From Shewanella benthica (GTDB taxonomy: Bacteria; Pseudomonadota; Gammaproteobacteria; Enterobacterales; Shewanellaceae): a DNA stretch of 64,000 nucleotides. Every line of letters starts with the position of its first letter. The first letter of the stretch is position 1. Made by a program: the position numbers and the translations under genes. Positions 9,323 through 20,275 of the stretch are shown piece by piece. The stretch is taken from positions 1 through 64,000 of the forward strand of contig JAKVHY010000017.1 in the NCBI GenBank assembly GCA_023284085.1. Reading direction: 5' to 3'. Under the pieces are notes generated by a model that saw nothing but the letters and a program-made list of their open reading frames with translations, had not been told where the DNA came from and did not search any database.

Positions 9323-9431
9323 TCTAGAGTTCGTTAGTGGTGTTTCTCTTTGCTTGAATAGCACGGGTACATGATTTTAGTTATAAAAATTGTTAAGCTG
9401 TAGCCGAATTCACGTATAAGGAATCATCAGT

Positions 9432-10010
9432 TTGGCACAGCTCTATTTTTATTATTCGGCGATGAATGCCGGTAAGTCTACTTCACTCTTGCAGTCTTCA
9501 TATAATTATCGCGAACGTGGCATGAACACCTTAGTGATGACGGCCTCAATCGATGACAGATACGGCGTGGGTAAAGTGTCTTCACGCATTGGTATCGAAA
9601 CTCCTGCGCAGGTATTTGGTAGTCGCGATGATATTGCCAAGATGATAACGACGGCTCACGAAGAGCAGAAATTGCATTGTATCCTTATCGATGAATCTCA
9701 GTTTTTGAGTAAAGAGCAGGTCAAACAGCTGACCTATATCGTCGATATAGTGGATATACCCGTACTCTGTTATGGCCTGAAAACAGATTTTCAGGGAGAG
9801 TTATTTACCGGTAGCCAATATCTACTGGCCTGGTCAGACAAACTGGTCGAGCTCAAAACCATCTGTCATTGTGGCCGCAAGGCAAACATGGTGGTGAGAC
9901 TAGACGATGAGGGCAAGCCTATGCGTGAAGGTGAGCAGGTTGCCATAGGTGGCAACGAGAGCTATGAATCTGTTTGCCGCAAGCATTTCAGAGAGTTTCT
10001 CTGGGATTAG
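9432..10010 (+). CDS. tdk: Thymidine kinase
   Basis: The 192-residue protein starts at TTG, chosen because AAGGAA lies 8 nt upstream and the translation then begins [17 protein letters not shown], with the P-loop MNAGKST as in bacterial type II thymidine kinases. The Walker B-like LIDESQFL and lasso/zinc residues (TICHCGRKA and the Cys in SVCRKHF) are present. It phosphorylates thymidine in the salvage pathway. It stands alone between two terminator hairpins. Confidence 0.96.
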   Translation: MAQLYFYYSAMNAGKSTSLLQSSYNYRERGMNTLVMTASIDDRYGVGKVSSRIGIETPAQVFGSRDDIAKMITTAHEEQKLHCILIDESQFLSKEQVKQLTYIVDIVDIPVLCYGLKTDFQGELFTGSQYLLAWSDKLVELKTICHCGRKANMVVRLDDEGKPMREGEQVAIGGNESYESVCRKHFREFLWD

Positions 10011-10021
10011 TATCAGCTTTT

Positions 10022-10049
10022 AGGTCCTAGTATCTAGGTACTAGGACCT
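10022..10049. terminator. Bidirectional hairpin between convergent genes
   Basis: AGGTCCTAGTA and TACTAGGACCT form a perfect 11-bp stem with a 6-nt loop between tdk and the convergent gene at 10054. There is no strong U-tract on either side. It resembles another CTAG-rich dyad at 12779. Confidence 0.6.
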
Positions 10050-10053
10050 CTCA

Positions 10054-10488
10054 TTAATCCAACTTGGATAGTAGCAGCCTTACCTCTTCTCGAGTGTTAT
10101 CTATCTTGGCGATTACTTGTTTTACACTGGTTTCGTCATCGTCGATCGAATCCCAATGCAACTGCCAATCTTGTTTTAGTTGTTGAGTCGCTTGCTGCAA
10201 TTCAGCTTCTGTGATCATGCTCAAATCTGCAATCAGATTTACTTTAATCCAACCTTTTCGTGGGTTACCTGCAACGGGATCTTTATCGTAATAGGCGGCA
10301 TAGATGATCCCTTCCAGCTCAGATAGTTGCAGTAAGAGCTCAAAGCTTGCCGAACGCATTGTTGAGTTATATTCAGTGACCTCCATTCGCCAGACGTTGT
10401 AGCTAAATCCCACAAGCGCAAATACCATGCTAAAGACGGCGGTTATTTGGAAAATGTGTTCTCTACTCTTCGGAAATTTTGGCTGCAT
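10054..10488 (-). CDS. Small membrane-anchored protein of unknown function
   Basis: The 144-residue protein has one N-terminal transmembrane segment (IFQITAVFSMVFALVGFSY, about residues 12-30) and a soluble, helix-rich acidic remainder (EAELQQATQQLKQDWQLHW). I recognise no catalytic motif. The reading frame ends at a shared hairpin with tdk, and codon use looks normal for the neighbourhood. It is probably a conserved Shewanella hypothetical protein. Confidence 0.65.
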   Translation of the reverse strand: MQPKFPKSREHIFQITAVFSMVFALVGFSYNVWRMEVTEYNSTMRSASFELLLQLSELEGIIYAAYYDKDPVAGNPRKGWIKVNLIADLSMITEAELQQATQQLKQDWQLHWDSIDDDETSVKQVIAKIDNTREEVRLLLSKLD

Positions 10489-10720
10489 ATTCTCAATTAC
10501 ATTGTCTAGCTTATAAACAAAGATAGTGTAAAACGCATAAAAATTTCATTTTATCTGCTCAACATATTTTATTTATTATTGAACGTTAATAGCTAAGTAC
10601 TCGGTCTATAGCTATGAATTAACTGCTGGTGGGTTCATCGCTTGAACAGTCAGTATTCGGTTTTGCTTCGGTAATCGTTTGCTGGCTTACACCGATTTTA
10701 TTTAGGGAGGATTTATTCAA

Positions 10721-11251
10721 ATGAAATTTGGCATCAAGGCTTTTGGTTTAGCGGCTGTAGTTTTTACTATCTTTGGTTTAATAGCCTTTGTTTTCATTAA
10801 CCCAGAAGTAAATTCATTAGAGTTCAGCGAGGATGTGAAACTGGCACCTAACTTCGCATTAGTCGATCCCCAGGGCAAGGTTCATCAGTGGTCAGAATAT
10901 AAGGGCAAGCCGATTATTATCCACTTCTGGGCAACTTGGTGCCCTTATTGTAAGAAACTGCAGCCAGGACTGGAGAAGTTGCGTGTGGACTACAGCGATA
11001 GCGACTTGCAGATCTTAGGCATTAGTTTTAATGAAGATGAGGGAGCCGATCCCGCCCTGACGTTAATGGAGCGAGGTATTCAGTTCCCAACCTTAGTGCA
11101 TGGGGAGAGCGCCGCTAAGGATTATGGTGTTCCCGGCACCCCGACGACGGTCTTTATCAATCGCCGCGGAGAGATAGTCTGGGTGACCAATATTTCAGCT
11201 CCTAACAACCCAAAGTTGACACTTGCTACTGAGCTTATTCTGCAAGATTAG
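10721..11251 (+). CDS. TlpA-like membrane-anchored thioredoxin
   Basis: The 176-residue protein has an N-terminal transmembrane anchor (about residues 8-27) and a redoxin domain with the active site FWATWCPYCKK at about residues 66-76, followed by cis-proline GVPGTPTTVFI. The layout fits TlpA/ResA/DsbE-type periplasmic reductases that reduce disulfides on the outer face of the inner membrane. GGAGG lies 11 nt before the ATG. No cytochrome maturation genes are adjacent, so the partner is unknown. Confidence 0.88.
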   Translation: MKFGIKAFGLAAVVFTIFGLIAFVFINPEVNSLEFSEDVKLAPNFALVDPQGKVHQWSEYKGKPIIIHFWATWCPYCKKLQPGLEKLRVDYSDSDLQILGISFNEDEGADPALTLMERGIQFPTLVHGESAAKDYGVPGTPTTVFINRRGEIVWVTNISAPNNPKLTLATELILQD

Positions 11252-11289
11252 CCATTATTTTTGTTTGTGCTTCGATTCAGGGATAGGCA

Positions 11290-11316
11290 ATAAAAAGCCC
11301 CATAAGTATGGGGCTC
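11290..11316 (-). terminator. Terminator of the liu-sco operon
   Basis: On the minus strand AGCCCCATA-CT-TATGGGGCT is followed by TTTTTA. It ends the minus-strand operon after scoB and may also serve the convergent thioredoxin gene. Confidence 0.88.
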
Positions 11317-11343
11317 AGCATTTATAAAAACGAAGCTTACAGC

Positions 11344-12000
11344 TTACAGGCTCATCTCTGGTACATGCTCAGGAACAACTAACTTACCCGCTGTCTTCTC
11401 AACTATCTCTTCGACAGAGACGCCTGGAGCGCGCTCTAGCAGATGAAATGCGCCGTCTTTAATCTCCATAAAGGCCAAATCGGTCAGCACACGCTTGATG
11501 CAGCCAAAGCCAGTTAGCGGCAGCTCACACTTAGCGAGCAGTTTAGAGTTACCGCGCTTGTCTGCATGCATCATGGTGACGATAATATTATCGGCACCAG
11601 CCACTAAGTCCATTGCGCCGCCCATGCCCTTGATAAGTTTACCTGGGATCATCCAGGAGGCGATAGAGCCTTGCTCATCGACTTCGAAGGCGCCGAGTAC
11701 AGTCAGGTCAACATGACCGCCACGGATCATGGCAAAGCTTTCGGCCGATGAGAAGAATGAAGCGCCATCGACGGCGGTGACAGTTTGCTTACCGGCGTTG
11801 ATAAGATCGGCATCTATGGTCTCTTCAGTGGGGAACTCTCCCATGCCGAGCAGGCCATTTTCCGACTGCAGCATCACGTCAATTCCCTTGGGAATATAGT
11901 TAGCCACTAAGGTTGGAATGCCAATGCCTAAATTAACGTAATAACCATCTTTTAGCTCTGCCGCTACACGTTGTGCGAGTTGATCTCTTGTTAATGCCAT
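11344..12000 (-). CDS. scoB: 3-oxoacid CoA-transferase, subunit B
   Basis: The 218-residue protein has the beta-subunit CoA-transferase signature, including NLGIGIPTLVANYIP and the catalytic glutamate in LQSENGLLGMG. With ScoA it moves CoA from succinyl-CoA (or acetyl-CoA) to acetoacetate, the end product released by LiuE. It lies 16 nt after scoA and closes the operon. AtoA is an alternative name for the homologue. Confidence 0.94.
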   Translation of the reverse strand: MALTRDQLAQRVAAELKDGYYVNLGIGIPTLVANYIPKGIDVMLQSENGLLGMGEFPTEETIDADLINAGKQTVTAVDGASFFSSAESFAMIRGGHVDLTVLGAFEVDEQGSIASWMIPGKLIKGMGGAMDLVAGADNIIVTMMHADKRGNSKLLAKCELPLTGFGCIKRVLTDLAFMEIKDGAFHLLERAPGVSVEEIVEKTAGKLVVPEHVPEMSL

Positions 12001-12016
12001 TATCTCTCCCTCCTGC

Positions 12017-12730
12017 TTATGCTTCAGCTGTCGATGGCTTTACGGTACGTTGCTCTATACGTTTCTCGAATGTGGCTTGGATTACACGATTAACGTAAAT
12101 CCCCGGGGTGTGGATATGATCCGGGTCTAATTCGCCGGGCTCAACGATATGCTCGGCTTCGACCACGGTAATTTTACCTGCTGTAGCCATCATGGGGTTG
12201 AAGTTAGCGGCGGTTTTACGAAACACCAAGTTACCCATGGTATCGGCTTTCCAGGCGCGAATTAAGGCGAAATCTGCGGTGAGTGAGGGCTCGAGTACGT
12301 AATGTCGACCTTCTATCTCACGGGTTTCTTTGCCTTCGGCAATGGGGGTACCGTAACCTGTTGCGGTGAAGAAGGCTGGGATGCCTGCGCCGCCGGCACG
12401 TATTTTCTCGGCGAGTGTGCCCTGGGGGGTTAAGATCACATTGAGTTCACCGGATAACATCTGCTTCTCGAAGGTCGCGTTTTCACCAACATAGGAGGCT
12501 ATCATGGTATCGATTTGGCGGCTCTTGAGCAGTAAGCCTAAGCCGAAATCATCGACTCCGGCGTTATTTGAGATGGCCGTCAATCCTGTTACGCCGGTTT
12601 TGACCATATGTGAGATCAAGCCTTCGGGGATACCGCAAAGGCCAAATCCGCCTACCATCACAGTCATGCCATTGGAAAGACCCGCTAAGGCTTCTTCATA
12701 ACTGTGTACGACTTTATTCAGTCCTGCCAT
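12017..12730 (-). CDS. scoA: 3-oxoacid CoA-transferase, subunit A
   Basis: The 237-residue protein has the alpha-subunit signature [19 protein letters not shown] and the later [20 protein letters not shown]. It pairs with ScoB to activate acetoacetate as acetoacetyl-CoA. GGAG precedes the ATG. Its place directly downstream of liuE makes acetoacetate from leucine its likely substrate. Confidence 0.94.
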   Translation of the reverse strand: MAGLNKVVHSYEEALAGLSNGMTVMVGGFGLCGIPEGLISHMVKTGVTGLTAISNNAGVDDFGLGLLLKSRQIDTMIASYVGENATFEKQMLSGELNVILTPQGTLAEKIRAGGAGIPAFFTATGYGTPIAEGKETREIEGRHYVLEPSLTADFALIRAWKADTMGNLVFRKTAANFNPMMATAGKITVVEAEHIVEPGELDPDHIHTPGIYVNRVIQATFEKRIEQRTVKPSTAEA

Positions 12731-12833
12731 TATTCTTATCTCCTTTGTAGAAGGGTCGAGTGTTAATTCGTAGGAACGAGGCCCTAGGTTCTAGAGCCTA
12801 GGATTGAGCGCTGCTTTTATCCGCTGATGGCTC

Positions 12834-13724
12834 TTAACTGAGCAAGGCTTGGGCAACTTTAGAGCCTGTTTGTCTGCCAAGGGCCTGGCTTATCTTGTTA
12901 CCTGCCTGGGCAAGTAAAGTGAGATCTATGCCTGTGTCTATTCCGAGTCCGTGTAACATGTAGACCAGATCTTCGCTGGCTAAGTTACCCGATGCGCCTT
13001 TGGCATAGGGGCATCCACCTAATCCTGCTACCGATGAGTCGACGACACTGACGCCGGTTTCAAGACAGGCCAGAATATTCGCCAGTGCTTGTCCATAGGT
13101 ATCATGAAAGTGCAGTGCGAGTTTGTCCACCGGCACGACTTGGCTGACAGCTTGTACCATTTTACGGGCATTATTGGGCGTGCCAACGCCTATGGTGTCA
13201 CCGAGTGATATTTCATAGCAGCCCATCTTGTAAAGGATTTCAGACACGCGAGCCACTTCACTCACGTCAATCTCACCTTCATAGGGGCAACCTAAGACGC
13301 AGGACACATAGCCTCTAACCCGAATGTTTTCGGCCTTAGCCCGCTCCATCAGTGGCTTAAAGCGTGCAATGGACTCTTCGATTGAGCAGTTAATATTACG
13401 CTGAGAGAAGCTCTCGGACGCCGCACCAAAGATGGCAACTTCATCGGCTTTGGCGTCAAGCGCAAGTTCCAGACCTTTCAGATTCGGAGTCAGCGCGCTA
13501 TAGATCACATCCGCTTCACGCTTAATATTGCGTAATACTTCACCCGAATCGGCCATCTGTGGCACCCACTTAGGTGACACGAAGCTCGCCGCTTCGATAC
13601 GTTTAATGCCTGCTTTGGCTAAGTCTTGTATCAAGACTATTTTATCTTGAGTGCTGACAGTTTTTTCGTTTTGCAGGCCGTCGCGGGCACCAACTTCAAA
13701 AATAGAGACTTGTTTTGGCAGCAT
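12834..13724 (-). CDS. liuE: Hydroxymethylglutaryl-CoA lyase
   Basis: The 296-residue TIM-barrel lyase begins [20 protein letters not shown], with the R-D pair that binds the metal and substrate, and carries [14 protein letters not shown] and the flexible-loop cysteine in [14 protein letters not shown]. It cleaves HMG-CoA to acetoacetate and acetyl-CoA. I chose the ATG at 13724, one nucleotide after the liuD stop; an in-frame ATG at 13751 inside liuD would add nine residues (MKEMRIRNK) not seen in the family. Confidence 0.94.
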   Translation of the reverse strand: MLPKQVSIFEVGARDGLQNEKTVSTQDKIVLIQDLAKAGIKRIEAASFVSPKWVPQMADSGEVLRNIKREADVIYSALTPNLKGLELALDAKADEVAIFGAASESFSQRNINCSIEESIARFKPLMERAKAENIRVRGYVSCVLGCPYEGEIDVSEVARVSEILYKMGCYEISLGDTIGVGTPNNARKMVQAVSQVVPVDKLALHFHDTYGQALANILACLETGVSVVDSSVAGLGGCPYAKGASGNLASEDLVYMLHGLGIDTGIDLTLLAQAGNKISQALGRQTGSKVAQALLS

Positions 13725-13725
13725 C

Positions 13726-15852
13726 TTATTTCTTATCCTCATTTCCTTCATCTTTTTCTTCTGAGGCAGCGGGCTCGACTTCTACCAATATGGTGCCGTC
13801 GGTGACTAGCTCGCCTGGCTCGAAGAAGAAACTGGTTACTACACCATCAAAGGGAGATTCAATTGTGTATTCCATCTTCATCGCTTCCATCACCATCAGG
13901 CCTTGACCCGCTGTCACAGCATCACCTTTATTAACCAGATGAGTCACGATAGTGCCATTCATCGGCGCCTTGAGCTTATCTTCTAGACACTCTTGCTCTT
14001 CAACAAGCTCAGTCTGAACCGCACGGTAATGATAGCTGGTGGCATTGATAAAGAGGGTGAAGTCTTCTTCAACCTGGCTGACAGGCACTTTTACTTTATG
14101 ACCGGATGCCTTGATAGCAAGAGCCTTGTCATGCTCGTCTTTAACGGCAATCTCAGCGTGAAGCATTGCATCGATGAGCTCGCCTTTTAATACATAAGCC
14201 TTGTCATCGATTTGAACCTGATAGACAGACTGACCGGCAATAATTACTTCACTGACTGCTAAATGTTGAATTTTCTGCTTATCGTCCAGCAGTGAGATCT
14301 GGTGGATACTGCTGCTATTGAGCCTAAATCCGCTCACAGTTCCCCAAGGTGAGTAGGGATCATGACTGTTCACCGCACATTCTTTAGCGGCCACTTTACG
14401 GGCACTGAGCTGGTAGAGCACCGCCAGTGCTAAGGCATTTTGCTCATCGTTTGACGCCGACTCTTGTGACAGAAGGGGGCTACGGCCGATAAGTTCGTCG
14501 CCGTAGCGCTCGATAAAGTCGGTGCTGAAATTAGCATCGCTGAAGGCTTTATGCTCGGTGATGTTAGCCAGGAACTCGATATTGTGTTTCAAGCCGCTGA
14601 TCTGGTATGACTCCAGAGAGTGGACCATACGTTGCAGTGCGCGTGGGCGAGTCTCATCCCACACGATAAGCTTAGAGATCATAGGATCGTAGAAGTTACT
14701 GATCACATCGTTTTCACGAATGCCCGAGTCGATTCTTACAAACTTACTCTGCTCAGGTTCACGCAGGAAGTTAAGTTTTCCACTGGCGGGCAGGAAGTCA
14801 TTTTGCGGGTCTTCGGCGTAGATACGCACTTCGAATGAGTGGCCGTGAATACGCACTTCATCTTGTTTCAAGGGTAAGTGACTACCGCTGGCTATCATCA
14901 ACTGCCATTTAACCAAGTCCTGGCCTGTAACCATCTCAGTCACCGGATGCTCAACCTGTAGACGAGTATTCATCTCCATGAAATAGAAGCTGTTATCGGT
15001 ATCGAGTAGAAATTCTATGGTGCCTGCGCCGCGATAGTCGATGGCTTTGGCCGCCGCGACTGCCGCTTCACCCATCTCGACTCTGAGTTCGTCACTCAGA
15101 CCTGGGGCTGGCGCCTCTTCAACGACTTTTTGATGGCGACGCTGAATTGAGCAGTCGCGATCTGACAAATAGATGCAGTTGCCATAGTTGTCGGCGAAGA
15201 CTTGTACTTCTACATGACGAGGTTGGCGCAGGTAACGCTCCATCAGGAGTTTGTCGTTACCGAAAGAGGAGGTGGCTTCACGTCTGGCAGAGTGAATGTT
15301 TTCCAATACTTCAGCGCTACTCTCGACGATACGCATGCCTTTACCGCCACCGCCATAGGAAGCTTTGATCAGTAAGGGGAAGCCCATCTTGTTGGCTTCC
15401 TCGACGAGCAGGGCATCATCTTGGGCATCACCATGATAACCAGGCACTAGCGGCACATTTGCCGCCCCCATGATATCTTTTGCGGCGCTCTTACTGCCCA
15501 TGGAGTCGATGGCATCGGCTGTAGGGCCGACGAATATGATACCGGCTTGCTCACATTTTCGGGCAAATTCGGCATTTTCAGACAGGAAACCGTATCCCGG
15601 GTGTATGGCCTGTGCGCCGGACTTCTTGGCGATGTCTATGATCAGATCGGCTTTAAGATAAGAGTCTGCTGGCGCGCTGCCACCTAAGTAGAAGGATTCA
15701 TCGGCTAATGCCACATGGCGGGCGTTGACATCGGCGTCGCTGTATAAAGCCACGGTGCGAACGCCCATAGCCTTGGCTGTTTTGATGATACGACAGGCGA
15801 TTTCACCACGGTTAGCAATTAATAGTTTTTTTATTAAGGATTGGCTAAACAT
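13726..15852 (-). CDS. liuD: 3-methylcrotonyl-CoA carboxylase, biotin-containing alpha subunit
   Basis: The 708-residue protein has a biotin carboxylase half ([12 protein letters not shown] at residues 10-21, the glycine-rich ATP-grasp loop [24 protein letters not shown]), a linker domain, and a C-terminal biotinyl domain with VMEAMKMEY near residue 662. The lysine in MKM carries biotin. With LiuB it carboxylates 3-methylcrotonyl-CoA in leucine degradation. It overlaps the liuC stop by one base (TAATG). Confidence 0.96.
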   Translation of the reverse strand: MFSQSLIKKLLIANRGEIACRIIKTAKAMGVRTVALYSDADVNARHVALADESFYLGGSAPADSYLKADLIIDIAKKSGAQAIHPGYGFLSENAEFARKCEQAGIIFVGPTADAIDSMGSKSAAKDIMGAANVPLVPGYHGDAQDDALLVEEANKMGFPLLIKASYGGGGKGMRIVESSAEVLENIHSARREATSSFGNDKLLMERYLRQPRHVEVQVFADNYGNCIYLSDRDCSIQRRHQKVVEEAPAPGLSDELRVEMGEAAVAAAKAIDYRGAGTIEFLLDTDNSFYFMEMNTRLQVEHPVTEMVTGQDLVKWQLMIASGSHLPLKQDEVRIHGHSFEVRIYAEDPQNDFLPASGKLNFLREPEQSKFVRIDSGIRENDVISNFYDPMISKLIVWDETRPRALQRMVHSLESYQISGLKHNIEFLANITEHKAFSDANFSTDFIERYGDELIGRSPLLSQESASNDEQNALALAVLYQLSARKVAAKECAVNSHDPYSPWGTVSGFRLNSSSIHQISLLDDKQKIQHLAVSEVIIAGQSVYQVQIDDKAYVLKGELIDAMLHAEIAVKDEHDKALAIKASGHKVKVPVSQVEEDFTLFINATSYHYRAVQTELVEEQECLEDKLKAPMNGTIVTHLVNKGDAVTAGQGLMVMEAMKMEYTIESPFDGVVTSFFFEPGELVTDGTILVEVEPAASEEKDEGNEDKK

Positions 15853-16691
15853 TATTTGGCTCCTTGCGCACTGATATTTTTTGAATCGATTTGAGCGCTG
15901 CTCCAGTTTGGCTTGCGCTTGTCGAAGAAGGCATTTAAGCCTTCCTGACCTTCATTTGATACCCGAATTTTGGCGATTCGTTCACTGGTATAATCTAGAG
16001 TCGCGTCATCGATAACGCCATCTTCGAGGCGAGACAGCAAGGTTTTCACCCATGTCATGCCTTGTGGGCTGTTAGAGAGCAGGGCTTGGATAATCGGCTC
16101 GGCGGCGGCCTCGAGATCGTCATTAATCTCGTGAATTACTTGCAGTTCACGTGCCTTTTCGGCAGTAAACCGTTCGGCTGTCAACATGTAGCGACGCGAG
16201 GCACGTTGGCCCATGGCGCGTACCACATAAGGGCTGATCACCGCCGGGATGAGTCCGAGTTTCACTTCACTTAAGCAAAAACTGGCTCGCTCATTGGCGA
16301 TGGCGATATCACAACAACAGATAAGCCCTAATGCGCCACCAAATGCTGCCCCTTGGACTAAGGCCATTGTGGGTTTAGGAAATTTATCTAAGGTCGACAT
16401 CAGCTTGGCAAGCTCATTGGCATCACCCAAGTTTTGCTCGAAATCCATCTTGGCCTGCTTGCGCATCCAATTGAGATCGGCGCCTGCACTGAAGTTTTTG
16501 CCATTGGCTTTCAGCACCAGTACCTGACATTCGTCATTAGTCGCAAAATGCTCGAGGGTCTGGATCATCTCGGTGATCATCACCTCATCGAAGGCATTAT
16601 GCTTATCGGCTCGGTTGAGGACCATCTGTCCCACGCCATTACTTAGTTGGCATGAAACGTATTTAAAATTTTCTATCAATTGTGTCGTCAT
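15852..16691 (-). CDS. liuC: 3-methylglutaconyl-CoA hydratase
   Basis: The 279-residue crotonase-fold enzyme shows the oxyanion-hole segments NFSAGADLNWM and LVQGAAFGGALGLICCCDIA, with the acidic active-site region in LSEVKLGLIPAVISPYV. It hydrates 3-methylglutaconyl-CoA to HMG-CoA. Its position between the two carboxylase subunit genes is the standard liu order. Confidence 0.94.
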   Translation of the reverse strand: MTTQLIENFKYVSCQLSNGVGQMVLNRADKHNAFDEVMITEMIQTLEHFATNDECQVLVLKANGKNFSAGADLNWMRKQAKMDFEQNLGDANELAKLMSTLDKFPKPTMALVQGAAFGGALGLICCCDIAIANERASFCLSEVKLGLIPAVISPYVVRAMGQRASRRYMLTAERFTAEKARELQVIHEINDDLEAAAEPIIQALLSNSPQGMTWVKTLLSRLEDGVIDDATLDYTSERIAKIRVSNEGQEGLNAFFDKRKPNWSSAQIDSKNISAQGAK

Positions 16692-16748
16692 GGTTCAGCA
16701 CTCACAGCTTAGTCAATACCGCTTTATCGGTCAGGATGGCCAAGGCCA

Positions 16749-18356
16749 TTACATACGAAACACACCAAATTTGGTCTCTTCTATCGGCGCATTGAGCGCG
16801 GCAGATAAAGCTAAACCCACCACATCCCGGGTTTGTGCCGGGTCGATAATGCCGTCATCCCACAAGCGTGCGCTGGCGTGGTAGGGGTGACCCTCTTTGT
16901 CGTATTGCTCGACGATAGGCGCACGGAACTTTTGCTCTTCATCATCTGACCATTCGACACCCTTACGGGCTAAACCATCACGTTTCACCGTGGCTAACAC
17001 CCCGGCAGCTTGCTCGCCGCCCATCACTGAGATGCGTGCGTTGGGCCACATCCACATCATAGTAGGTTCGAATGCGCGGCCACACATGCCGTAGTTACCC
17101 GCACCATAACTGCCACCTATGATGACGGTGAATTTAGGCACCTTGGCACAAGACACTGCCATAACCATCTTGGCACCGTGTTTGGCTATGCCTTCATGTT
17201 CGTACTTTTTCCCCACCATGAAGCCGGTAATATTTTGCAGGAACAGGAGGGGGATCTTGCGCTGACAACAAAGCTCGATAAAGTGGGCGCCTTTCTGGGC
17301 CGACTCCGAGAAAAGTATGCCGTTGTTGGCAATGATACCTATGGGATAACCGTGAATACGGGCGAAGCCACAGACTAAGGTGTTACCGTAGTTGGCTTTA
17401 AATTCATCGAAATCTGAGTCATCGACCACACGGGCAATGACTTCCCTGACATCGTATGGTTTTTTTAAATCTGTGCCGACTATGCCATAAAGCTCATTAA
17501 TATCGAACTTAGGCGGTTTTACCGGACTGAGCTGGGCTGCGATTGTCTTTTGATGATTCAAACGAGTCACAGCTTTACGTGCCAGCTCTAATGCATGGTC
17601 GTCATTTTGCGCCAAATGATCGGCAACCCCGGAGATCTTAGTGTGCACCTCGGCGCCGCCAAGCTCCTCAGCCGTGACCTCTTCACCGGTTGCCGCCTTT
17701 ACCAAAGGTGGTCCTGCGAGGAAGATGGTGCCTTGCTCTTTGACGATAATGGACTCATCCGCCATGGCCGGCACATAGGCGCCACCTGCGGTACATAAGC
17801 CCATGACCACGGCAATTTGAGGAATGCCTTTGGCTGACATTTGTGCCTGGTTGTAGAAGATGCGGCCGAAATGATCTCTGTCGGGGAAGACTTCATCTTG
17901 GCGGGGCAGGTAGGCGCCGCCTGAATCGACCAGATAGATACAAGGCAGATGACAGCGACTGGCAATCTCCTGGGCTCGCAAGTGTTTCTTAACCGTGACA
18001 GGATAGTAAGTGCCGCCCTTAACCGTGGCATCGTTGGCGATGATCATGCATTCGACACCGCTAACTCGGCCTATTCCGGCAATAACGCCTGCAGCAGGGA
18101 TGACATCTTCATATAACTCATAGGCGGCGAACTGAGAGAGCTCAAGAAACGGCGAGCCGGGATCGAGTAGCTTCTCGACCCTTTGTCTGGGTAACATCTT
18201 ACCGCGGGATAGATGGCGCTGACGGGCTACATCGCCGCCGCCCAGTTCAATCTGTTGTAGCTTGAGCTTAAGATCTTCAACAAGGACTGCCATGTCTTCA
18301 TGCTTTGCCTTGAATTCATCGCTGCGGGAATTTATACGACTGCTAAGTTGCGTCAC
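16749..18356 (-). CDS. liuB: 3-methylcrotonyl-CoA carboxylase, carboxyltransferase beta subunit
   Basis: The 535-residue protein has the carboxyltransferase layout with [29 protein letters not shown] (acyl-CoA pocket), [13 protein letters not shown] and [19 protein letters not shown] chose a GTG start at 18356 because AAGGA lies 8 nt upstream and the protein then begins [16 protein letters not shown] with the family's usual length; the longer ATG frame from 18416 has no ribosome site. It transfers CO2 from biotin on LiuD to 3-methylcrotonyl-CoA. Confidence 0.95.
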   Translation of the reverse strand: MTQLSSRINSRSDEFKAKHEDMAVLVEDLKLKLQQIELGGGDVARQRHLSRGKMLPRQRVEKLLDPGSPFLELSQFAAYELYEDVIPAAGVIAGIGRVSGVECMIIANDATVKGGTYYPVTVKKHLRAQEIASRCHLPCIYLVDSGGAYLPRQDEVFPDRDHFGRIFYNQAQMSAKGIPQIAVVMGLCTAGGAYVPAMADESIIVKEQGTIFLAGPPLVKAATGEEVTAEELGGAEVHTKISGVADHLAQNDDHALELARKAVTRLNHQKTIAAQLSPVKPPKFDINELYGIVGTDLKKPYDVREVIARVVDDSDFDEFKANYGNTLVCGFARIHGYPIGIIANNGILFSESAQKGAHFIELCCQRKIPLLFLQNITGFMVGKKYEHEGIAKHGAKMVMAVSCAKVPKFTVIIGGSYGAGNYGMCGRAFEPTMMWMWPNARISVMGGEQAAGVLATVKRDGLARKGVEWSDDEEQKFRAPIVEQYDKEGHPYHASARLWDDGIIDPAQTRDVVGLALSAALNAPIEETKFGVFRM

Positions 18357-18436
18357 GGTTTCAATCCTTTTGAGCAAAACTGAGGTCAAATGACGATGCC
18401 GAATGAATTCTGGCATCGCCTCTGTGTCTGGCGAAG

Positions 18437-19606
18437 CTACTTAGATTCGTTGAACAGCTCGCGGCCGATTAACATGCGGCGGATCTCCGAGGTACCAGCG
18501 CCAATTTCATAGAGCTTGGCATCACGCAGGAGTCGACCCGTAGCATAATCGTTGACGTAACCGTTACCGCCCAGCAACTGAATAGCATCCAGTGCCATCT
18601 TAGTGGCGAGCTCGGCGGAGAAGAGAATGGCACCGGCGGCATCTTTACGTGTGGTTTCGCCTCGATCACAAGACTTGGCCACATTGTAGACATAAGACTT
18701 CGCCGCGTTCATGCCGGTATACATGTCGGCAAGCTTGCCCTGTACCAGCTGGAATTGTCCTATGGACTTACCGAATTGCTCACGCTCATGAACATAAGGA
18801 ATGACGATATCCATACAGGCGTTCATTATTCCCAGAGGACCACCGGATAGCACCACACGTTCGTAATCCAGGCCGCTCATCAATACCTTTATGCCGTTGT
18901 TCAGGCCACCGAGTATATTTTCTGCCGGCACTTCGCAATCTTGGAAAACCAGTTCACAGGTGTTAGAGCCACGCATGCCGAGTTTGTCGAGTTTCTGCGC
19001 CGTGCTAAAGCCCTTAGAATCACGATCGACGATAAAAGCCGTGATACCGTGGGCACCCTTGTCCAGATCTGTCTTAGCATAGATGACATAGGTTTGCGCA
19101 TCGGGACCGTTGGTGATCCACATCTTGTTGCCATTTAAGATGTATCTGTCACCCTCTTTGCGAGCGTGCAACTTCATGGATACTACATCGGAGCCTGCAT
19201 TAGGCTCACTCATGGCAAGGGCGCCGATGTGCTCACCGCTGACCAATTTAGGCAAATACTTGGCTTTTTGCTCGGCATTACCGTTGCGGTTAATTTGGTT
19301 AACACACAGGTTAGAGTGGGCGCCGTAGCTCAGACCAATCGAGGCCGATGCGCGGGAAATTTCTTCCATGGCAACCACGTGGGCTAGATAGCCCATTTCA
19401 GCGCCGCCATATTCTTCAGATACAGTTACACCCAGCAGACCCATATCACCCAGTACTGGCCAGAGATCATTAGGGAATGCGTTGTCTGCATCTGTCTTTG
19501 CTGCGATGGGGGCAATTTCATTGGTGGCAAAGTTCTGCACTGCATCACGCAGCATGTCGACATCTTCGCCTAGGCCGAAATTAAGAGATGAGTAGAGTTG
19601 AGTCAT
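18437..19606 (-). CDS. liuA: Isovaleryl-CoA dehydrogenase
   Basis: The 389-residue FAD-dependent acyl-CoA dehydrogenase has [35 protein letters not shown] and the C-terminal [19 protein letters not shown]. The isovaleryl-specific catalytic glutamate lies in the [17 protein letters not shown] helix rather than the C-terminal GTSE position. It oxidises isovaleryl-CoA and donates electrons to ETF (encoded at 5505-7177). It follows liuR by about 120 bp in the same direction. Confidence 0.95.
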   Translation of the reverse strand: MTQLYSSLNFGLGEDVDMLRDAVQNFATNEIAPIAAKTDADNAFPNDLWPVLGDMGLLGVTVSEEYGGAEMGYLAHVVAMEEISRASASIGLSYGAHSNLCVNQINRNGNAEQKAKYLPKLVSGEHIGALAMSEPNAGSDVVSMKLHARKEGDRYILNGNKMWITNGPDAQTYVIYAKTDLDKGAHGITAFIVDRDSKGFSTAQKLDKLGMRGSNTCELVFQDCEVPAENILGGLNNGIKVLMSGLDYERVVLSGGPLGIMNACMDIVIPYVHEREQFGKSIGQFQLVQGKLADMYTGMNAAKSYVYNVAKSCDRGETTRKDAAGAILFSAELATKMALDAIQLLGGNGYVNDYATGRLLRDAKLYEIGAGTSEIRRMLIGRELFNESK

Positions 19607-19727
19607 TGCTTGTGTCCTGTCAATTTCTTAAATCTTTAATGAGTAGATTTTTATTATTGTTGGTATTCTGCTTAGTAACGTAAGTTGGTCACTAATCTTT
19701 ATAACTTGGGTCAGTCACTGCTGGTGT

Positions 19728-20126
19728 TTATTTTTCTTGGAGTGCCAGTGCCGTTCTACATTGCTGCTCGGCAGAATTTAGCTCCATCAAGACAACCTTG
19801 ATGTCATCCATCTGCTGCTGCAGGGACGATTTCTTGTCTTCGACGAGATCTAACATGGTCTGAAGTTGTGAGCTGCTGTTCTTATCGGCATCGTAGAGTT
19901 CGAATAAACGGCGAGTCTCGGCGAGTGAAAAGCCCAGACGTTTCCCTCTGAGGATCAGTTTAAGACGCACCCTATCTTTTAGACCATAGATGCGAGTTTG
20001 CCCACGACGCTTAGGCTTAAGTAAGCCCTGATCTTCATAGAAACGGATACTACGCGTGGTAATATCAAACTCTTTGGAGAGATCGCTAATAGAGTAAGTT
20101 GTCTGGGAGCTCTGATTTTCACTCAT
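19728..20126 (-). CDS. liuR: MerR-family regulator of branched-chain acyl-CoA degradation
   Basis: The 132-residue protein has an N-terminal MerR winged helix (TYSISDLSKEFDITTRSIRF, then YEDQGLLKPKRRGQTRIY) and a C-terminal coiled coil (about residues 80-120) for dimerisation. MerR proteins at the head of liu operons are LiuR. A LiuR-type palindrome lies 46 bp before its start, consistent with autoregulation and control of the downstream operon. Confidence 0.92.
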   Translation of the reverse strand: MSENQSSQTTYSISDLSKEFDITTRSIRFYEDQGLLKPKRRGQTRIYGLKDRVRLKLILRGKRLGFSLAETRRLFELYDADKNSSSQLQTMLDLVEDKKSSLQQQMDDIKVVLMELNSAEQQCRTALALQEK

Positions 20127-20171
20127 AAAAAAACACCATAATATTTAACTTTTCCGGAACGATATATGAAG

Positions 20172-20187
20172 TTTACGTAAAGGTAAA
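20172..20187 (-). promoter_or_regulatory. LiuR-like operator upstream of liuR
   Basis: TTTACGTAAAGGTAAA fits TTTACGTnnACGTAAA with one mismatch. On the minus strand three TTTAC-type repeats run toward TATATC, a possible -10, so the site overlaps the likely liuR-liuABCDE promoter. Confidence 0.65.
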
Positions 20188-20275
20188 GGTAATGGCCATT
20201 TTGAACATTGAATTTTTAATCAGCATTGCGTCGGTGAACGTCAAGCAAATGTGCCACTCGGATAAGAGACTAGGC

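Noticed and set aside
19607..19727. Second LiuR site between liuR and liuA
   Set aside because: Only one half-site (TTACGTT on the minus strand near 19672) is present, with a poor second half.
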